64,000 nucleotides of DNA from Nostoc sp. MG11 (GCF_014904695.1 NZ_JACXXN010000004.1:310001-374000), one strand, 5' to 3'; positions 26,481-35,859 are shown, numbered from the stretch's first letter. The notes: generated from the letters alone by a model not told the origin. Numbers and translations: made by a program.

Positions 26481-26727
26481 TGATACTCCCCCTGATATAA
26501 GCAATAGTAATAAATTTTTCAGACAATATTTTTTAATATTAAAAGGGATTAGGCAAGTAACTCAAACTAAGTGTTTGTCTGCAACATCTCTACACATATA
26601 TTATCTAAGCGATCGCGTGTTGTAAAACTAGCTCCCTACTTGATTATCCTCGTTGATAAGTATCAAGGAAGGTTCTCCTGTTGCTTTCTATGAAATAGCT
26701 ATAGTCAAAAGAGACATGCACGAGGTT

Positions 26728-27390
26728 ATGACAACTCAAACACTAGGACTCAAACAAAACTTATATGAGTATTTACTGTCAGTTTCTCTGCGGGAGTCGG
26801 ACATCTTAACCCAATTGAGGCAAGAAACAGCGCAGCATCCAATGGGGAAAATGCAGATTGCTCCCGAACAGGGGCAGTTTTTAGCATTGCTAGTGCAGTT
26901 GTTAGAAGCCAAGAAAACTTTGGAATTGGGAGTATTTACAGGTTATAGTTCCTTGGTGATAGCATTAGCGTTACCGCCAGAAGGGAAAGTTGTAGCCTGT
27001 GATGTGAGTGAGGAGTTTACAGCGATCGCTCGGCGATATTGGCAGCAAGCAGGAGTGGCTGATAAAATTCATCTGTGCATCGCCCCAGCAATGGAAACTT
27101 TAGATAAATTGCTAGTCGCCGGAGAAGCAGAAACTTTTGATTTTGCTTTCATCGATGCCGATAAGAGCAAGTATGATGACTACTATGAGCGATCGCTGCA
27201 ACTAGTGCGTCCGGGTGGACTGATTGCGATCGATAATGTTCTTTGGTCAGGAAGAGTTGCAGATCCTCAAGTGCAGGACAATCGAACCAAAAAGATCCGC
27301 GCTTTCAATCAGAAGTTGCACCAAGACGTGAGAGTTAGTCTTAGCTTGATACCTATTGCAGATGGTTTAACCCTAGCGTTAAAGAATTAG
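26728..27390 (+). CDS. Class I SAM-dependent O-methyltransferase (caffeoyl-CoA OMT family)
   Basis: About 220 residues from the preferred ATG at 26728. The frame extends upstream to 26653, but that part overlaps repeat-like sequence and does not look like the family. SAM site: KTLELGVFTGYSSLVIALALP. Acidic loop: VVACDVSEEF. Metal/catalytic region: FDFAFIDADKSKYDDYYERSLQLVRPGGLIAIDNVLWSGRV. These are the Methyltransf_3 hallmarks. It is a soluble, probably divalent-cation-dependent enzyme acting on a catechol-like or related small molecule. It stands alone between the kinase and trhO. Confidence 0.9.
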   Translation: MTTQTLGLKQNLYEYLLSVSLRESDILTQLRQETAQHPMGKMQIAPEQGQFLALLVQLLEAKKTLELGVFTGYSSLVIALALPPEGKVVACDVSEEFTAIARRYWQQAGVADKIHLCIAPAMETLDKLLVAGEAETFDFAFIDADKSKYDDYYERSLQLVRPGGLIAIDNVLWSGRVADPQVQDNRTKKIRAFNQKLHQDVRVSLSLIPIADGLTLALKN

Positions 27391-27584
27391 ATTTTTTGGC
27401 ATAGGGTATGGGATTGGGCAAAGGGAAAGGGGTAAAGGGGAAAGGGAAAAATCATCCCCTTACTCTTTAAGCTTTCTCCCTCTAGAGAGTTTCTAGCCCC
27501 CAGTCCCCAGCGATGCACTGAGCTTGGTTATCGAGCATAGTCGAGATATGTCGAAGTGTCCCTAGTCCCCAGTCCCCTTTAACT

Positions 27585-27719
27585 CAATACGGTTCAGTTA
27601 AGAATAATTGTAGGTTGGGTTGAACGCAGTGAAACCCAACAAAGGCCTGCAAACGTTGGGTTTCGTTCCTCAACCCAACCTACATAATTTAATTTTTTGG
27701 GCTTAACTGAACTGTATTG
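27585..27719. mobile_element. 135-bp MITE-like element with nested inverted repeats
   Basis: Outer inverted repeats: caatacggttcagttaag (27585-27602) and cttaactgaactgtattg (27702-27719), one mismatch over 18 bp. Inner inverted repeats: tgtaggttgggttga (27609-27623) and tcaacccaacctaca (27670-27684), then gaaacccaac/gttgggtttc. The right end overlaps the last nine codons and stop of trhO. Confidence 0.75.
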
Positions 27720-28606
27720 CCCTTTAACTGTATCTGTCGCCATTTTTCTTGCTGACGCGCTCTTTTCTCCTCGGTTAAACTATCAAAACAATAGGCACAG
27801 GAAATGCCTTCTTCATACTTGGCAGACATCTTATCTTCTTCAGAAATTGGACGTCCACAACTGAGACACAATTCATAACTCCCTTCTTCTAACCCATGAC
27901 TGACGGCTACTCGCTCATCAAAAACAAAACATTCCCCTTGCCACAAACTTTCTGCTGCTGAGACTTCTTCCAAATACTTGAGAATGCCGCCTTTGAGGTG
28001 ATAGACTTCTGCAAATCCTTGGGCAAGCATAAAGGATGAAGCTTTTTCACAGCGAATGCCCCCAGTACAAAAGAGGGCAACCTTTTTGTGTTTAGTTGGA
28101 TCAAGATGCTGGCGAACGTATTCTGGAAATTCCTTAAATGAGTCAGTCTGCGGATTTTGCGCTCCTTGGAAAGTGCCGATATTCACTTCATAATCATTGC
28201 GGGTGTCAATCACGGTTACTTCTGGATCGGAAATTAAATCATTCCATTCTTGGGGATTGACATAAGTACCAACTTGCTCATTCGGGTCAACTTCAGGCAA
28301 TCCCAGAGTGACAATTTCTGGTTTCAACCGTACTTTCATCCGCTCAAATGGCGGGGTATCAGTATAGGATTCTTTGTATTCTAGGTCTGCAAAACGGAGG
28401 TCAGAACGCAGAAAACAGATAACAGAGTCAACCGCTTGACGCGAACCTGCGATCGTCCCGTTAATGCCTTCTGCTGCAAGCAAAATTGTTCCCTTAACAC
28501 CTTGCGCTTGGCAGTAAGACAACAAAGAATCTCGTTTTTGGGCAAAATCTGGCAATTTAACAAATTTATACAGTGCTGCAACAACTTGGGTGTTTTCTGA
28601 CTTCAT
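27689..28606 (-). CDS. trhO: tRNA uridine(34) hydroxylase, rhodanese family
   Basis: The protein has 305 residues. The N-terminal UPF0176 domain ([37 protein letters not shown]) precedes a rhodanese domain (about 120-220) with active-site Cys in [16 protein letters not shown] Cys-rich C-terminal part follows ([15 protein letters not shown]). Established role of TrhO/YceA: oxygen-dependent 5-hydroxylation of U34 in tRNAs. The last residues (NTVQLSPKN) and the stop codon are encoded by the terminal repeat of a MITE-like element, so the original C-terminus has been replaced. It ends convergently with the methyltransferase gene. Confidence 0.92.
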   Translation of the reverse strand: MKSENTQVVAALYKFVKLPDFAQKRDSLLSYCQAQGVKGTILLAAEGINGTIAGSRQAVDSVICFLRSDLRFADLEYKESYTDTPPFERMKVRLKPEIVTLGLPEVDPNEQVGTYVNPQEWNDLISDPEVTVIDTRNDYEVNIGTFQGAQNPQTDSFKEFPEYVRQHLDPTKHKKVALFCTGGIRCEKASSFMLAQGFAEVYHLKGGILKYLEEVSAAESLWQGECFVFDERVAVSHGLEEGSYELCLSCGRPISEEDKMSAKYEEGISCAYCFDSLTEEKRARQQEKWRQIQLKGNTVQLSPKN

Positions 28607-28674
28607 CTCTTTGACAAAGGAACAATATAAGTTAAAATAACGAGGGCAAACAAAGTCTGCCTTTTTAATTTTAT

Positions 28675-28747
28675 GGGGGTTTAGCTCAGTTGGTAGAGCG
28701 CCTGCTTTGCAAGCAGGATGTCAGCGGTTCGAGTCCGCTAACCTCCA
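28675..28747 (+). tRNA. tRNA-Ala (anticodon TGC)
   Basis: Acceptor GGGGGTT pairs with AACCTCC and includes the G3-U70 wobble that marks alanine tRNA. The D-arm is AGCTCAGTTGGTAGAGC, the anticodon stem CCTGC/GCAGG has loop TTTGCAA (TGC), and the T-arm is GCGGTTCGAGTCCGC. CCA is not encoded; discriminator A. Confidence 0.97.
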
Positions 28748-29125
28748 TTCTCCTGTACACACTGAATTAGTATCCTCGATCGCTTGGAAATAAATTTCCA
28801 GGCTAGTAGCAGAAGTCTACTCCAGTGGACTCAAACTCCTGACTAGTCGTCTTGAGACGACTTTAGCTATTAGCCTGAGATTTTAATCTCTGGCGGACGC
28901 GGGGACAGATGATAGTGTAAGCAGTCAAACATGAGAATTAAACGAACCTGCTAAAGAACAGGAGATTGTTTTAAACTGGTCATAGGTTAACTGAAACTGC
29001 TAAATCCTAAAACCTCTAGTAAATAGTGAGTTGATGAGCGGACAAGTACCGATCCTCAAGTTATTTCCTTGTAAAAGTAGTAATTACGAATTACGAATTA
29101 AGTTGACAACCTTCTGTGTAAGCAC
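28748..29125. other. 378-bp spacer with several short hairpins
   Basis: Short inverted repeats occur, such as gtcgtc-ttga-gacgac (about 28847-28862) and gagattttaatctc. Together they look like Nostoc-type repetitive spacer DNA. No gene or known RNA was recognised. Confidence 0.45.
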
Positions 29126-29899
29126 ATGCTAGCCGCCACAAACTTTTTTCGCGTCGATGATCTATTTGTGCAGATTTACAACTCTGAAGTCGAAATGGCG
29201 CAGAACGTTGCCGAAATTGCCCAAAGTTATTTAAAGGACGTTCTCACGCAACAGGATACAGCCGCCGTATTGTTAGCAACAGGTAACTCTCAACTCAAAT
29301 TCCTTGATGCTTTGATTGCATTGGGTGGTGTAGATTGGTCACGGATTACCTTGTTTCATCTAGATGAATATTTAGGAATTGCTGCTGAACATTCTGCAAG
29401 TTTCCGGCGATATATGCGAGAACGTGTGGAGAAGCGAGTTGATCCGAAGCAATTTCACTATATAGAAGGTGATACATTGCAACCTGTGGCAGAATGCGAT
29501 CGCTACACTAAGCTATTACAAGCACAACCAATTGACTTATGCTGTCTCGGTATTGGCGAAAATGGGCATTTGGCTTTTAACGATCCATCTGTAGCGAATT
29601 TTCAAGATCCTTATAGCGTAAAGCTAGTGAAACTGGATACTGTGAATCGTCAGCAACAGGTAAGTACAGGTCATTTCCCGAATCTAGAAACTGTGCCGCA
29701 ATACGCTTTTACTCTAACAATCCCGATGATTTGTTCAGCAAAAAAAATTATCTGCTTAGCGCCAGAAAAACGTAAAGCACATGTGGTCAAGGAGATATTA
29801 CAGAGGTCTATAAGCACAGATTATCCAGCTTCTATTTTGCGTCAGCAACCCCAAGCAACGTTATTTCTGGATGTTAATTCTGCCGGACTGCTGTCTTAA
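29126..29899 (+). CDS. nagB: Glucosamine-6-phosphate deaminase-family protein
   Basis: The protein has 257 residues. NagB/6-phosphogluconolactonase fold motifs are clear: LLATGNSQLKFLDAL, the catalytic region ITLFHLDEYLG, and CLGIGENGHLAFNDP with the catalytic Asp/His set. NagB converts glucosamine-6-P to fructose-6-P and ammonia in the cytosol. No other amino-sugar genes are adjacent. The N-terminus is not well constrained (ATG at 29126). The symbol is by family; paralogues with other sugar phosphates cannot be excluded. Confidence 0.88.
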   Translation: MLAATNFFRVDDLFVQIYNSEVEMAQNVAEIAQSYLKDVLTQQDTAAVLLATGNSQLKFLDALIALGGVDWSRITLFHLDEYLGIAAEHSASFRRYMRERVEKRVDPKQFHYIEGDTLQPVAECDRYTKLLQAQPIDLCCLGIGENGHLAFNDPSVANFQDPYSVKLVKLDTVNRQQQVSTGHFPNLETVPQYAFTLTIPMICSAKKIICLAPEKRKAHVVKEILQRSISTDYPASILRQQPQATLFLDVNSAGLLS

Positions 29900-29946
29900 A
29901 GTACTCCCAATTACTTAAACAAGAAACTCACAGGGATGCTTGAAAA

Positions 29947-30153
29947 TTACTTTCTATAAATTGTTTCAAGCCTGCAATTAGATAGGCAAGCCTCAAGATA
30001 GGGACAATCCTCACACTTGAGGTTTTTTCCTGGATTATTACATCCACAGGGAGGATTCACATAACATTCTGAAGGTTCTTTAGGTATCCAAGACTTTTTA
30101 AATATCAGAGATAAAGCTGCTTCTTGGAGGCAGAAAACAAAATCTTTTACCAT
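29947..30153 (-). CDS. Small cysteine-rich protein, hypothetical
   Basis: The protein has 68 residues with eight Cys, seven of them in the C-terminal 40 residues (PPCGCNNPG, LKCEDCPYLEACLSNC). The spacing suggests a metal-binding or Fe-S-like fold. I do not recognise a family. It is called because the Cys pattern is too regular for a chance frame, it has an ATG start, and the opposite frames are poor. It sits between the nagB-like gene and the devA-like gene. Confidence 0.45.
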   Translation of the reverse strand: MVKDFVFCLQEAALSLIFKKSWIPKEPSECYVNPPCGCNNPGKNLKCEDCPYLEACLSNCRLETIYRK

Positions 30154-30496
30154 ATTATACGATATTTACGGGGTTTGAATTATTGATAAACATGAGCGAT
30201 CGCTTGATTTAACTAGATTTCTATATTGAAATTGCGTATTAACATTTTTATATTTTCTATTACCCGTGAAGACATAGCCTCATACTCCAGATGTGTTCTA
30301 CCTTAGACTTAAGGAATATTTTTATTGAAAAAGATAAATTCAGAAGTTAGCAGGAGCCAGTGCATTGCCAAGAAAATCTTGAGCCGCGTCTACCGTGATA
30401 GCCGACCCTTAGACTTTTCTCTGGCTCCTTATTATAATTAGGTTGTTACCCTAGATACAAGTGTAATACACATTCTAGTATCATCCTATTTAGACA
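30154..30496. other. Spacer with a 78-bp stem-loop region
   Basis: aggagccag (30352-30360) pairs with ctggctcct (30421-30429), enclosing a smaller hairpin caaga/tcttg (about 30368-30380). It lies downstream of the minus-strand devA-like gene and may be its terminator. Nothing else was recognised. Confidence 0.4.
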
Positions 30497-31186
30497 TTAC
30501 AAAACTTCTTTAATCAGATGGCCATCTTCCATGTGAATTATGCGATCGGCAACATCTAAAATTCGGTTGTCGTGAGTAACCATTAAAATGGCGCAATTCT
30601 GTTCTTTAGCTAATTGCTGCATTAAGTTAACAACATCTCGACCTGACTTGCTATCTAAAGCAGCAGTAGGTTCATCAGCTAATACTAACTTAGGATGACT
30701 TACTAAGGCACGGGCAATAGCTACCCGTTGCTTTTGTCCTCCTGAGAGATCATGTGGGTAGTAATTAACTCGATTATCCAATTTAACAGCATTAAGCATC
30801 GCTTCTGACTTACTACAAGCTTCCAATTCGGAAATACCTTTATGTAATTCAAGAGACATTTGGACATTCTGTCGGGCTGTTAAGAAATCCAGCAAGTTGT
30901 GAGCTTGGAAAATATAACCGATATGGCGGCGTACTTTTACTAATTGCTCATCACTGGCTCCATAAAGCTCCTGACCTAAAAATTCTAGACTTCCCTCTTG
31001 GACAGAACGTAACCCGCCAATTAAAGTTAGTAAAGTCGTTTTTCCTGAGCCTGATGGCCCAGTCATAATTACAATTTCTCCATATTTGATCCTAAAATTA
31101 ATATCAAAGAGGATCTGACTGCGTAATGTTCTTTTGCCAAAGTATTGATTAAGATTTTTGATGTCAACAATAAATTTTGGTTTCAT
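30497..31186 (-). CDS. devA: DevA-family ABC transporter ATP-binding protein
   Basis: The protein has 229 residues. Walker A GPSGSGKTT, Q-loop GYIFQAHNLLDFLT, signature LSGGQKQRVAIARAL and Walker B LVLADEPTAALDSKSG are all intact. It is MacB/DevA-like and would energise the DevC permease. Third gene of a devB-devC-devA order. In Anabaena DevBCA with TolC exports heterocyst glycolipids; other DevBCA paralogues serve other envelope cargo. Location next to an HGL-type PKS suggests it exports that cluster's product. The symbol is by family; it need not be the heterocyst devA. Confidence 0.9.
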   Translation of the reverse strand: MKPKFIVDIKNLNQYFGKRTLRSQILFDINFRIKYGEIVIMTGPSGSGKTTLLTLIGGLRSVQEGSLEFLGQELYGASDEQLVKVRRHIGYIFQAHNLLDFLTARQNVQMSLELHKGISELEACSKSEAMLNAVKLDNRVNYYPHDLSGGQKQRVAIARALVSHPKLVLADEPTAALDSKSGRDVVNLMQQLAKEQNCAILMVTHDNRILDVADRIIHMEDGHLIKEVL

Positions 31187-31210
31187 TATTTTATGAAGAT
31201 AAACATTAAG

Positions 31211-32383
31211 TTAGAAAATATCTGCTGGGTCTACCTTTCGGAGTTTATTTGTAGATAAAAATCCCGAAGTTAAGCACATTGTAATTGCAGAAATCAATAC
31301 TATAGCTGCTTTGTCTGAACTCATGCTAACTGGCAATTGAGTAGCATTTTTGGCCACATCATACAGAGCTATAGATATAGCAAAACCTGGAATATAACCT
31401 AGAGATGCTAAGATTAAAGCTTGTTGAAAAACTACACTCAGTAGATATTTGTTTTTAAAGCCCATTGCTTTTAATGTTGCATATTCAGCTAAGTGAGTAG
31501 AAATATTACTATAAAGGATTTGATAGACGACTATTACACCAACAACAAACCCCATAATTACCATTAGATTAAATACAAATCCAATAGGCGTTCTGAGAGT
31601 CCAATAGTTTTTTTCAAATGTAATAAAATCCTTGCGAGTCACAACCATAACATCTTTGGGTAAGCTAGCTGATAAAGTTGCTAAAACTTTTTTGGGATCA
31701 GCATCAGGTTTTAGTTGAATTAATCCTATATCTATATTTTGTACCGAACGATCTTGGAATATTCGGAGGAAAGCTGAGGAACTAACAATCAAATTGCCAT
31801 CAACCCCAAAGGAAGGCCCTAGGCTGAATAAGCCTCCAACTTTAACTTTATAGCCAACTAATGCAGCATAGCTGAATATTTCAATATTTACATTTTTTCC
31901 CTGCTCAAAATCTTGAGTGATCGCTCCAAATTCAGGTCTAGAAGCACGGTCGAATAAAACTATCCTAGGGTTTTGTAATAACTTATAATTTTGCTGAACA
32001 TCTGGAGAGTTAAAAACTGATTTAACTGGATCAAACCCAATCACATATAGTGGAAACTTTAGACCACTAACTGGATTTTTCAGCTTAGCAAATTGCATGT
32101 ATAAAGGGCTAACTGATTCTACGCCATCAACACCTAACGCCTGATACAAACGCCAACGAGGAAAGCTTTGATTAGATGTCAAAGATTTATATTGGGCGCT
32201 GATAATAAATAAATCTCCTTGAAGATTTTTATGCAGCTTTGTAGCACTAGCATAAAGGGCATCTTGGAAACCAATTTGCATAAACATCAAAACTGCGACA
32301 AAAGCGATACCAGCTAAAGCTACAAGAAAGCGAGCTTTTTGTTGTGATAGTTGTAGCCAAGCTAGAGGTATATTGAGAATCAT
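31211..32383 (-). CDS. devC: DevC-family ABC transporter permease
   Basis: The protein has 390 residues. An N-terminal helix (ARFLVALAGIAFVAVLMFMQIGF) is followed by a large periplasmic domain (about 45-260). Three C-terminal helices form the FtsX-like permease region (FNLMVIMGFVVGVIVVYQIL, LLSVVFQQALILASLGYIPG, AIVLISAITMCLTSGFLS). It is DevC-like, and with DevA and the DevB adaptor would form a MacAB-type exporter in the inner membrane. It is 24 bp from devA and 282 bp from devB. Confidence 0.9.
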   Translation of the reverse strand: MILNIPLAWLQLSQQKARFLVALAGIAFVAVLMFMQIGFQDALYASATKLHKNLQGDLFIISAQYKSLTSNQSFPRWRLYQALGVDGVESVSPLYMQFAKLKNPVSGLKFPLYVIGFDPVKSVFNSPDVQQNYKLLQNPRIVLFDRASRPEFGAITQDFEQGKNVNIEIFSYAALVGYKVKVGGLFSLGPSFGVDGNLIVSSSAFLRIFQDRSVQNIDIGLIQLKPDADPKKVLATLSASLPKDVMVVTRKDFITFEKNYWTLRTPIGFVFNLMVIMGFVVGVIVVYQILYSNISTHLAEYATLKAMGFKNKYLLSVVFQQALILASLGYIPGFAISIALYDVAKNATQLPVSMSSDKAAIVLISAITMCLTSGFLSTNKLRKVDPADIF

Positions 32384-32665
32384 CTTGTAAACCTCAAGTG
32401 ATGCAGATTAGACTGTTGGCCAATCGATTTTGGATTTTAAATTTTGGACTTCGACTACGCTCAGTCGAACGATTTTGGATTGACCCCGACCACAAGAGTA
32501 CGGGGTTTGATAGCGCTAGGGAGAGCGAGTCAAAATACTTGAATTGTTATGTTGAGTAAAGTTGAATGTCATTACCCACATTTGGGTTGAGGGGGAAAAG
32601 GAAAAGGGGAAAGGCTGAAATTTATCCTTTAGCTTTTTCCCACACTATAAAGTTATTCCAGGAGT
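32384..32665. repeat. Repeat-bearing spacer inside the dev-like operon
   Basis: It contains ttcgact-acgctc-agtcgaa (about 32447-32466) and purine-rich ggaaaaggggaaagg sequence, both typical of Nostoc repeats. The spacer is unusually long for within an operon, so the hairpin may lower or separate expression of devCA from devB. Confidence 0.5.
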
Positions 32666-33859
32666 TTATATATCAATGAGTACCTGTACCTGTAATTCAG
32701 TAAGAGCAGCAACTTGTTCGTTATCTGCTAAGTTGTTGATGCGAATTTTTACGTCAACAACTTTATTATCTGTGTCTGATTGTAGATTGTTACTGAAGAT
32801 ATTTTGTTTACCAACTTGTAAGCCGATATCTGTGACTGTTCCTTTTAATTTTCCTGAAAAAGCATCGCTAGTAATGGTAGCAGACTGACCTATACGCACT
32901 TTTTGGATATCAGTTTCATAGACTTCTGCTACTACATACATCTGCTGTGTGCGACCTAAGTTAGCTATTCCCGTACTACCAATAATTTCTCCGGGCCAAG
33001 AGTTAATTTTTAAGATTTGTCCTGCTAGAGGCGATCGCACAACACTTAAATCCCAGTCTGCTTGAGCCTGTTTCACTGAGGCGATCGCACTGTCTACATC
33101 AGCTTGTGCTGCTTGTATATCTGTAGGACGGATTTCAGCAATACTCTTAAGCTTGGCTTTGGCTTCGCTTAACTGCTTTTGAATAGTTTCAACGGTACGG
33201 TTGAGGGAAGCTTTAGCTTCATTGAGTTGTTGTTGAACAGTCTCGACTCGCAAACGCCTAGTGTCTGAGTCGGAAGATGAAATTGCACCTTCTTTATATA
33301 ACTGCTGATATCGCTGATTTTCGCTTTCAGCATTACGCAATTCCGCCGCTATACGAGCGATGGTTGCTTGTTGTGCAGAAATTTCACCATTTAACTCAGC
33401 TTCTAAACGAGCAATTGTTGCTTGTTGTGCAGAGATATCTCCAGCTTTTGCTCCCGCTTTTACTTGGTTGAGATTAGCTTGGGCAACTAAGACTTGTTTT
33501 CGGGCTTTTTCTAAGGCTGCAAGCCGAGTCTCGTAACTATCAAGAATTGCAACTATTTGCCCTCGACGTACTCTGTCGCCTTTATTTACCAGGAGTTTTG
33601 CAACTCGAACGCCCGCTTGGGAATCGGGGGCTGAAAGACGAATAACTTCCCCTTGCGGTTCTAAACGTCCTAAAGCAGCAACAGCAGCCATAGTAGGAAG
33701 ACTGCTTGGGGTAGGTGCCGGAGGGTTCAATATAGAGTTTTGAAATCGTGAAAAGCTATAAATAGAAACTGCACCAGTTGCTACAGCCAGCGCAACTGCC
33801 AAAATTATCGACGGCCAACCTGCTGGTTTTATAAATGATTGCTTTTGTTTGTGTACCAT
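32666..33859 (-). CDS. devB: DevB-family membrane-fusion (HlyD-like) protein
   Basis: The protein has 397 residues from the ATG at 33859, which has GGAAG 8 bp upstream; ATG 33865 and TTG 33895 are alternatives. A single N-terminal helix (SIILAVALAVATGAVSIYSF) is followed by a biotinyl-lipoyl part (ALGRLEPQGEVIRLS; VKKGDRVRRGQIVAILDSYE-type). A long alpha-helical hairpin (about 100-240) contains the repeat ISAQQATIARLEAELN / ISAQQATIARIAAELR, and a beta-barrel domain follows. DevB bridges the inner-membrane DevCA to TolC. First gene of the operon; a 480-bp spacer precedes it. Confidence 0.9.
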   Translation of the reverse strand: MVHKQKQSFIKPAGWPSIILAVALAVATGAVSIYSFSRFQNSILNPPAPTPSSLPTMAAVAALGRLEPQGEVIRLSAPDSQAGVRVAKLLVNKGDRVRRGQIVAILDSYETRLAALEKARKQVLVAQANLNQVKAGAKAGDISAQQATIARLEAELNGEISAQQATIARIAAELRNAESENQRYQQLYKEGAISSSDSDTRRLRVETVQQQLNEAKASLNRTVETIQKQLSEAKAKLKSIAEIRPTDIQAAQADVDSAIASVKQAQADWDLSVVRSPLAGQILKINSWPGEIIGSTGIANLGRTQQMYVVAEVYETDIQKVRIGQSATITSDAFSGKLKGTVTDIGLQVGKQNIFSNNLQSDTDNKVVDVKIRINNLADNEQVAALTELQVQVLIDI

Positions 33860-34341
33860 AATCATGTCTTCCAAGTTAGCGATGTCTAACAACAAGCTGC
33901 TTTTAAAGTTTTAATCACCAATTCCTAGCGATTAGACTTCTTTTTGCATCTACGCCACTCGTGCATTTAATTTACATGCAGCAAGCAGCCAGAATACTGC
34001 TCACCATTAGGTTTTTGTATTTTGAAGCGGGAGTTTTGAATTACTGACTGCGTTGTTTGAATGATTTAAAGCAACTTGAATGACACTGATAAGGGGGGAT
34101 CTCTCACTTTATGCATGAGATGCCTATAAACTGCTTTGACAACGCAGGATGAAAGTAGAGTTTCAAGTAAGACAGAAGATAAAGTACACTTTATAGCATT
34201 GCCTGATAACGTCGGGTCTAAATTGTTAGCAAAGAAAAAGCTAGGAAGATGGAACTATCGCAAAAGTATCCATCAATCCGTTAGCAAAATCAGCTTTTAG
34301 TAGAGCCATTTGGTACTTTATCCATCCAATCAGATGTATCT
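33860..34341. other. Promoter region upstream of devB-like gene
   Basis: It is AT-rich with no gene. I looked for an NtcA-type GTA-N8-TAC box and did not find a clear one. It must contain the devB promoter on the minus strand and the 3' flank of the small HTH-like gene. Confidence 0.4.
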
Positions 34342-34665
34342 TTACTTGTTTAATACTACCTCTTTGCTCTTTTTCATGATCGCTAAGTATTCATTGCGAG
34401 TTCCATCTATGCGATAGTGATCGCAAATTTGGCAGAGTTTCAAGATATCTAATCTGCTGAATACTTTTTGATGCTCAATTCCATTGTCATTTCTCCACCG
34501 CCAGAAAGTTGTCCGGTCAATGCGGCGATTGCTCTCAGGCCATCTTCGTCGAGATAAAAAGTCTACCAGTTCTTCTTCATAAAACGAGTAGCCTTTTGGC
34601 AACTTAAGGAGTTCATTTCTTAACTCAGTTAGCGGGATGAGTGGATCTAGCTCAGATAGTCTCAT
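34342..34665 (-). CDS. Small basic HTH-like protein, possible regulator
   Basis: The protein has 107 residues. I do not recognise a named family. The middle contains a helix-rich basic block RRRWPESNRRIDRTTFWRWRNDNG followed by FSRLDILKLCQICDHYR, reminiscent of a helix-turn-helix or MerR/excisionase-like DNA-binding segment. An N-terminal PLTELRNELLKLP part precedes it. It lies alone between the dev-like operon and the PKS genes, next to the repeated 11-bp-period sites, which makes it a candidate regulator of either. No ribosome-binding site is obvious. Confidence 0.55.
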   Translation of the reverse strand: MRLSELDPLIPLTELRNELLKLPKGYSFYEEELVDFLSRRRWPESNRRIDRTTFWRWRNDNGIEHQKVFSRLDILKLCQICDHYRIDGTRNEYLAIMKKSKEVVLNK

Positions 34666-34900
34666 GCCAGCAAGCCCTTATAGTTTCGTTTAAATCAAAT
34701 GATGCAGAACGCTTTCTACAAGACGGTTTATCGCATTAGTTCGTATCGCATACTGTGCGGTTAATAATGTAGGAAGTGATGAAGTAATCAGATGAATTTA
34801 AGATTTTTATTCTTCTAACCTTTGCATCTTTCCACTATACTAATCGAACAGTATGAAATTCCTTGATTTAATCACATACGATAAACTGCTTGATACTCAA

Positions 34901-34918
34901 TTGCAACCCATATGCAAC
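34901..34918 (+). promoter_or_regulatory. Direct repeat ttgcaac-ccat-atgcaac (11-bp period)
   Basis: Two heptamers differ at one base and are spaced by 4 bp, the same 7-4-7 geometry as at 35782 and 36304. This resembles boxes bound in tandem by OmpR/PhoB-type regulators. Confidence 0.45.
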
Positions 34919-35414
34919 AAGTTTGATGCCAAATAACTAATAGTATGATTGATGTAAATTCTCTAAATTAGTGATGATAGCTTATCAGTTTATACTATTG
35001 GAATTAACCGTATTTTGTCCGCGCTATTAACCAACATCTCAAAAGGATTGATCTGGACTACAAAGGATATGATGCATACTTGATTTGTCATATTATTTGT
35101 CATTCTTTAGATATAGTTACCAGTGGCTAACTTTACATTGCTGCAAAATCGTATTCTTTATAAATAAAAATTTTACCAAAAAAAATAATCAATTGATTGC
35201 TATATATGTAAGTTTAAAATAAATCAACTTTTGGATAGATGTAAATAGGAGACATTTTATTGCTTAATACTTTCTTATACACAGTTAATTATCAGATACA
35301 ACTTGTCTAATATTCTACGAAAGCTGCTTATGAAAGTTTAGTTTGTGTAACTTGTTATACATTACACTTTTAATAGTCAAGCAGTTGCAGTTTAGATAAA
35401 GGATCGCTAGGGAA

Positions 35415-35594
35415 TAGACCTCTTGCAAAAATCTGAAAATTATTAGTGTCATTCTGACCAGAACGTAATGGGGGGTACCCCAACGCAAAAGCATCTTGGT
35501 TCCGCAAGAAAGAATCTCCGAGATGTTTCGCTTCTCTGCGAGACGCTACGCGAATGCTCAACATGACAATTTAAGCATTTATGCGTGAGGTCTA
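35415..35594. mobile_element. MITE-like repeat with tagacctc ends
   Basis: tagacctcttgcaaaaat at the left (35415-35432) corresponds to the inverse of the right end (tagacctcacgcataaat, ending 35594), with four mismatches over 18 bp. Inside is a Nostoc-type block (tctgcgagacgctacgcgaa). No coding capacity; a 64-codon minus frame here is repeat-derived. Confidence 0.5.
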
Positions 35595-35781
35595 ATGTTT
35601 GAAAATGCCAATTTAAACAAAACTAAGCTGATGAACCTCGTAATTTCATTTATGGATTAAGAAATAAGTTATGTAGTTCACCGATGAGTGACAGAAATTA
35701 TGTGCAGTATCAGCTTACTTTGACATGAATTATTTTCTTAGCAGTTTCAACAGTTAATAATAAGGATATAAATTAAGATAG

Positions 35782-35799
35782 ATGCAATTTGTATGCAAC
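35782..35799 (+). promoter_or_regulatory. Direct repeat atgcaat-ttgt-atgcaac (11-bp period)
   Basis: Second occurrence of the 7-4-7 heptamer pair, about 60 bp upstream of the GTG start at 35860. It is well placed to control that gene. Confidence 0.45.
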
Positions 35800-35859
35800 T
35801 TTTGTGATTAATTACTACTGTATGGCATACTAATAACTAAGAGTTTTATAGCTATGTGA

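Larger units (their letters stand above)
34666..35859. other. 1.2-kb AT-rich regulatory spacer
   Basis: No gene is supported. It holds two pairs of 11-bp-period TGCAA repeats (34901-34918, 35782-35799) and a MITE-like element (35415-35594). The unusual length before a biosynthetic cluster suggests regulation or decayed DNA. Confidence 0.5.

Noticed and set aside
26653-26727. Upstream extension of the O-methyltransferase
   Set aside because: These 25 codons overlap repeat-like sequence, and the family match begins at the ATG at 26728.
30352-30429. tRNA-like cloverleaf
   Set aside because: The outer stem fits an acceptor length, but no T-loop or anticodon arm can be drawn on either strand.
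35370-35564. 64-codon minus-strand frame
   Set aside because: It lies inside the MITE-like element at 35415-35594 and is made of dispersed repeat sequence.
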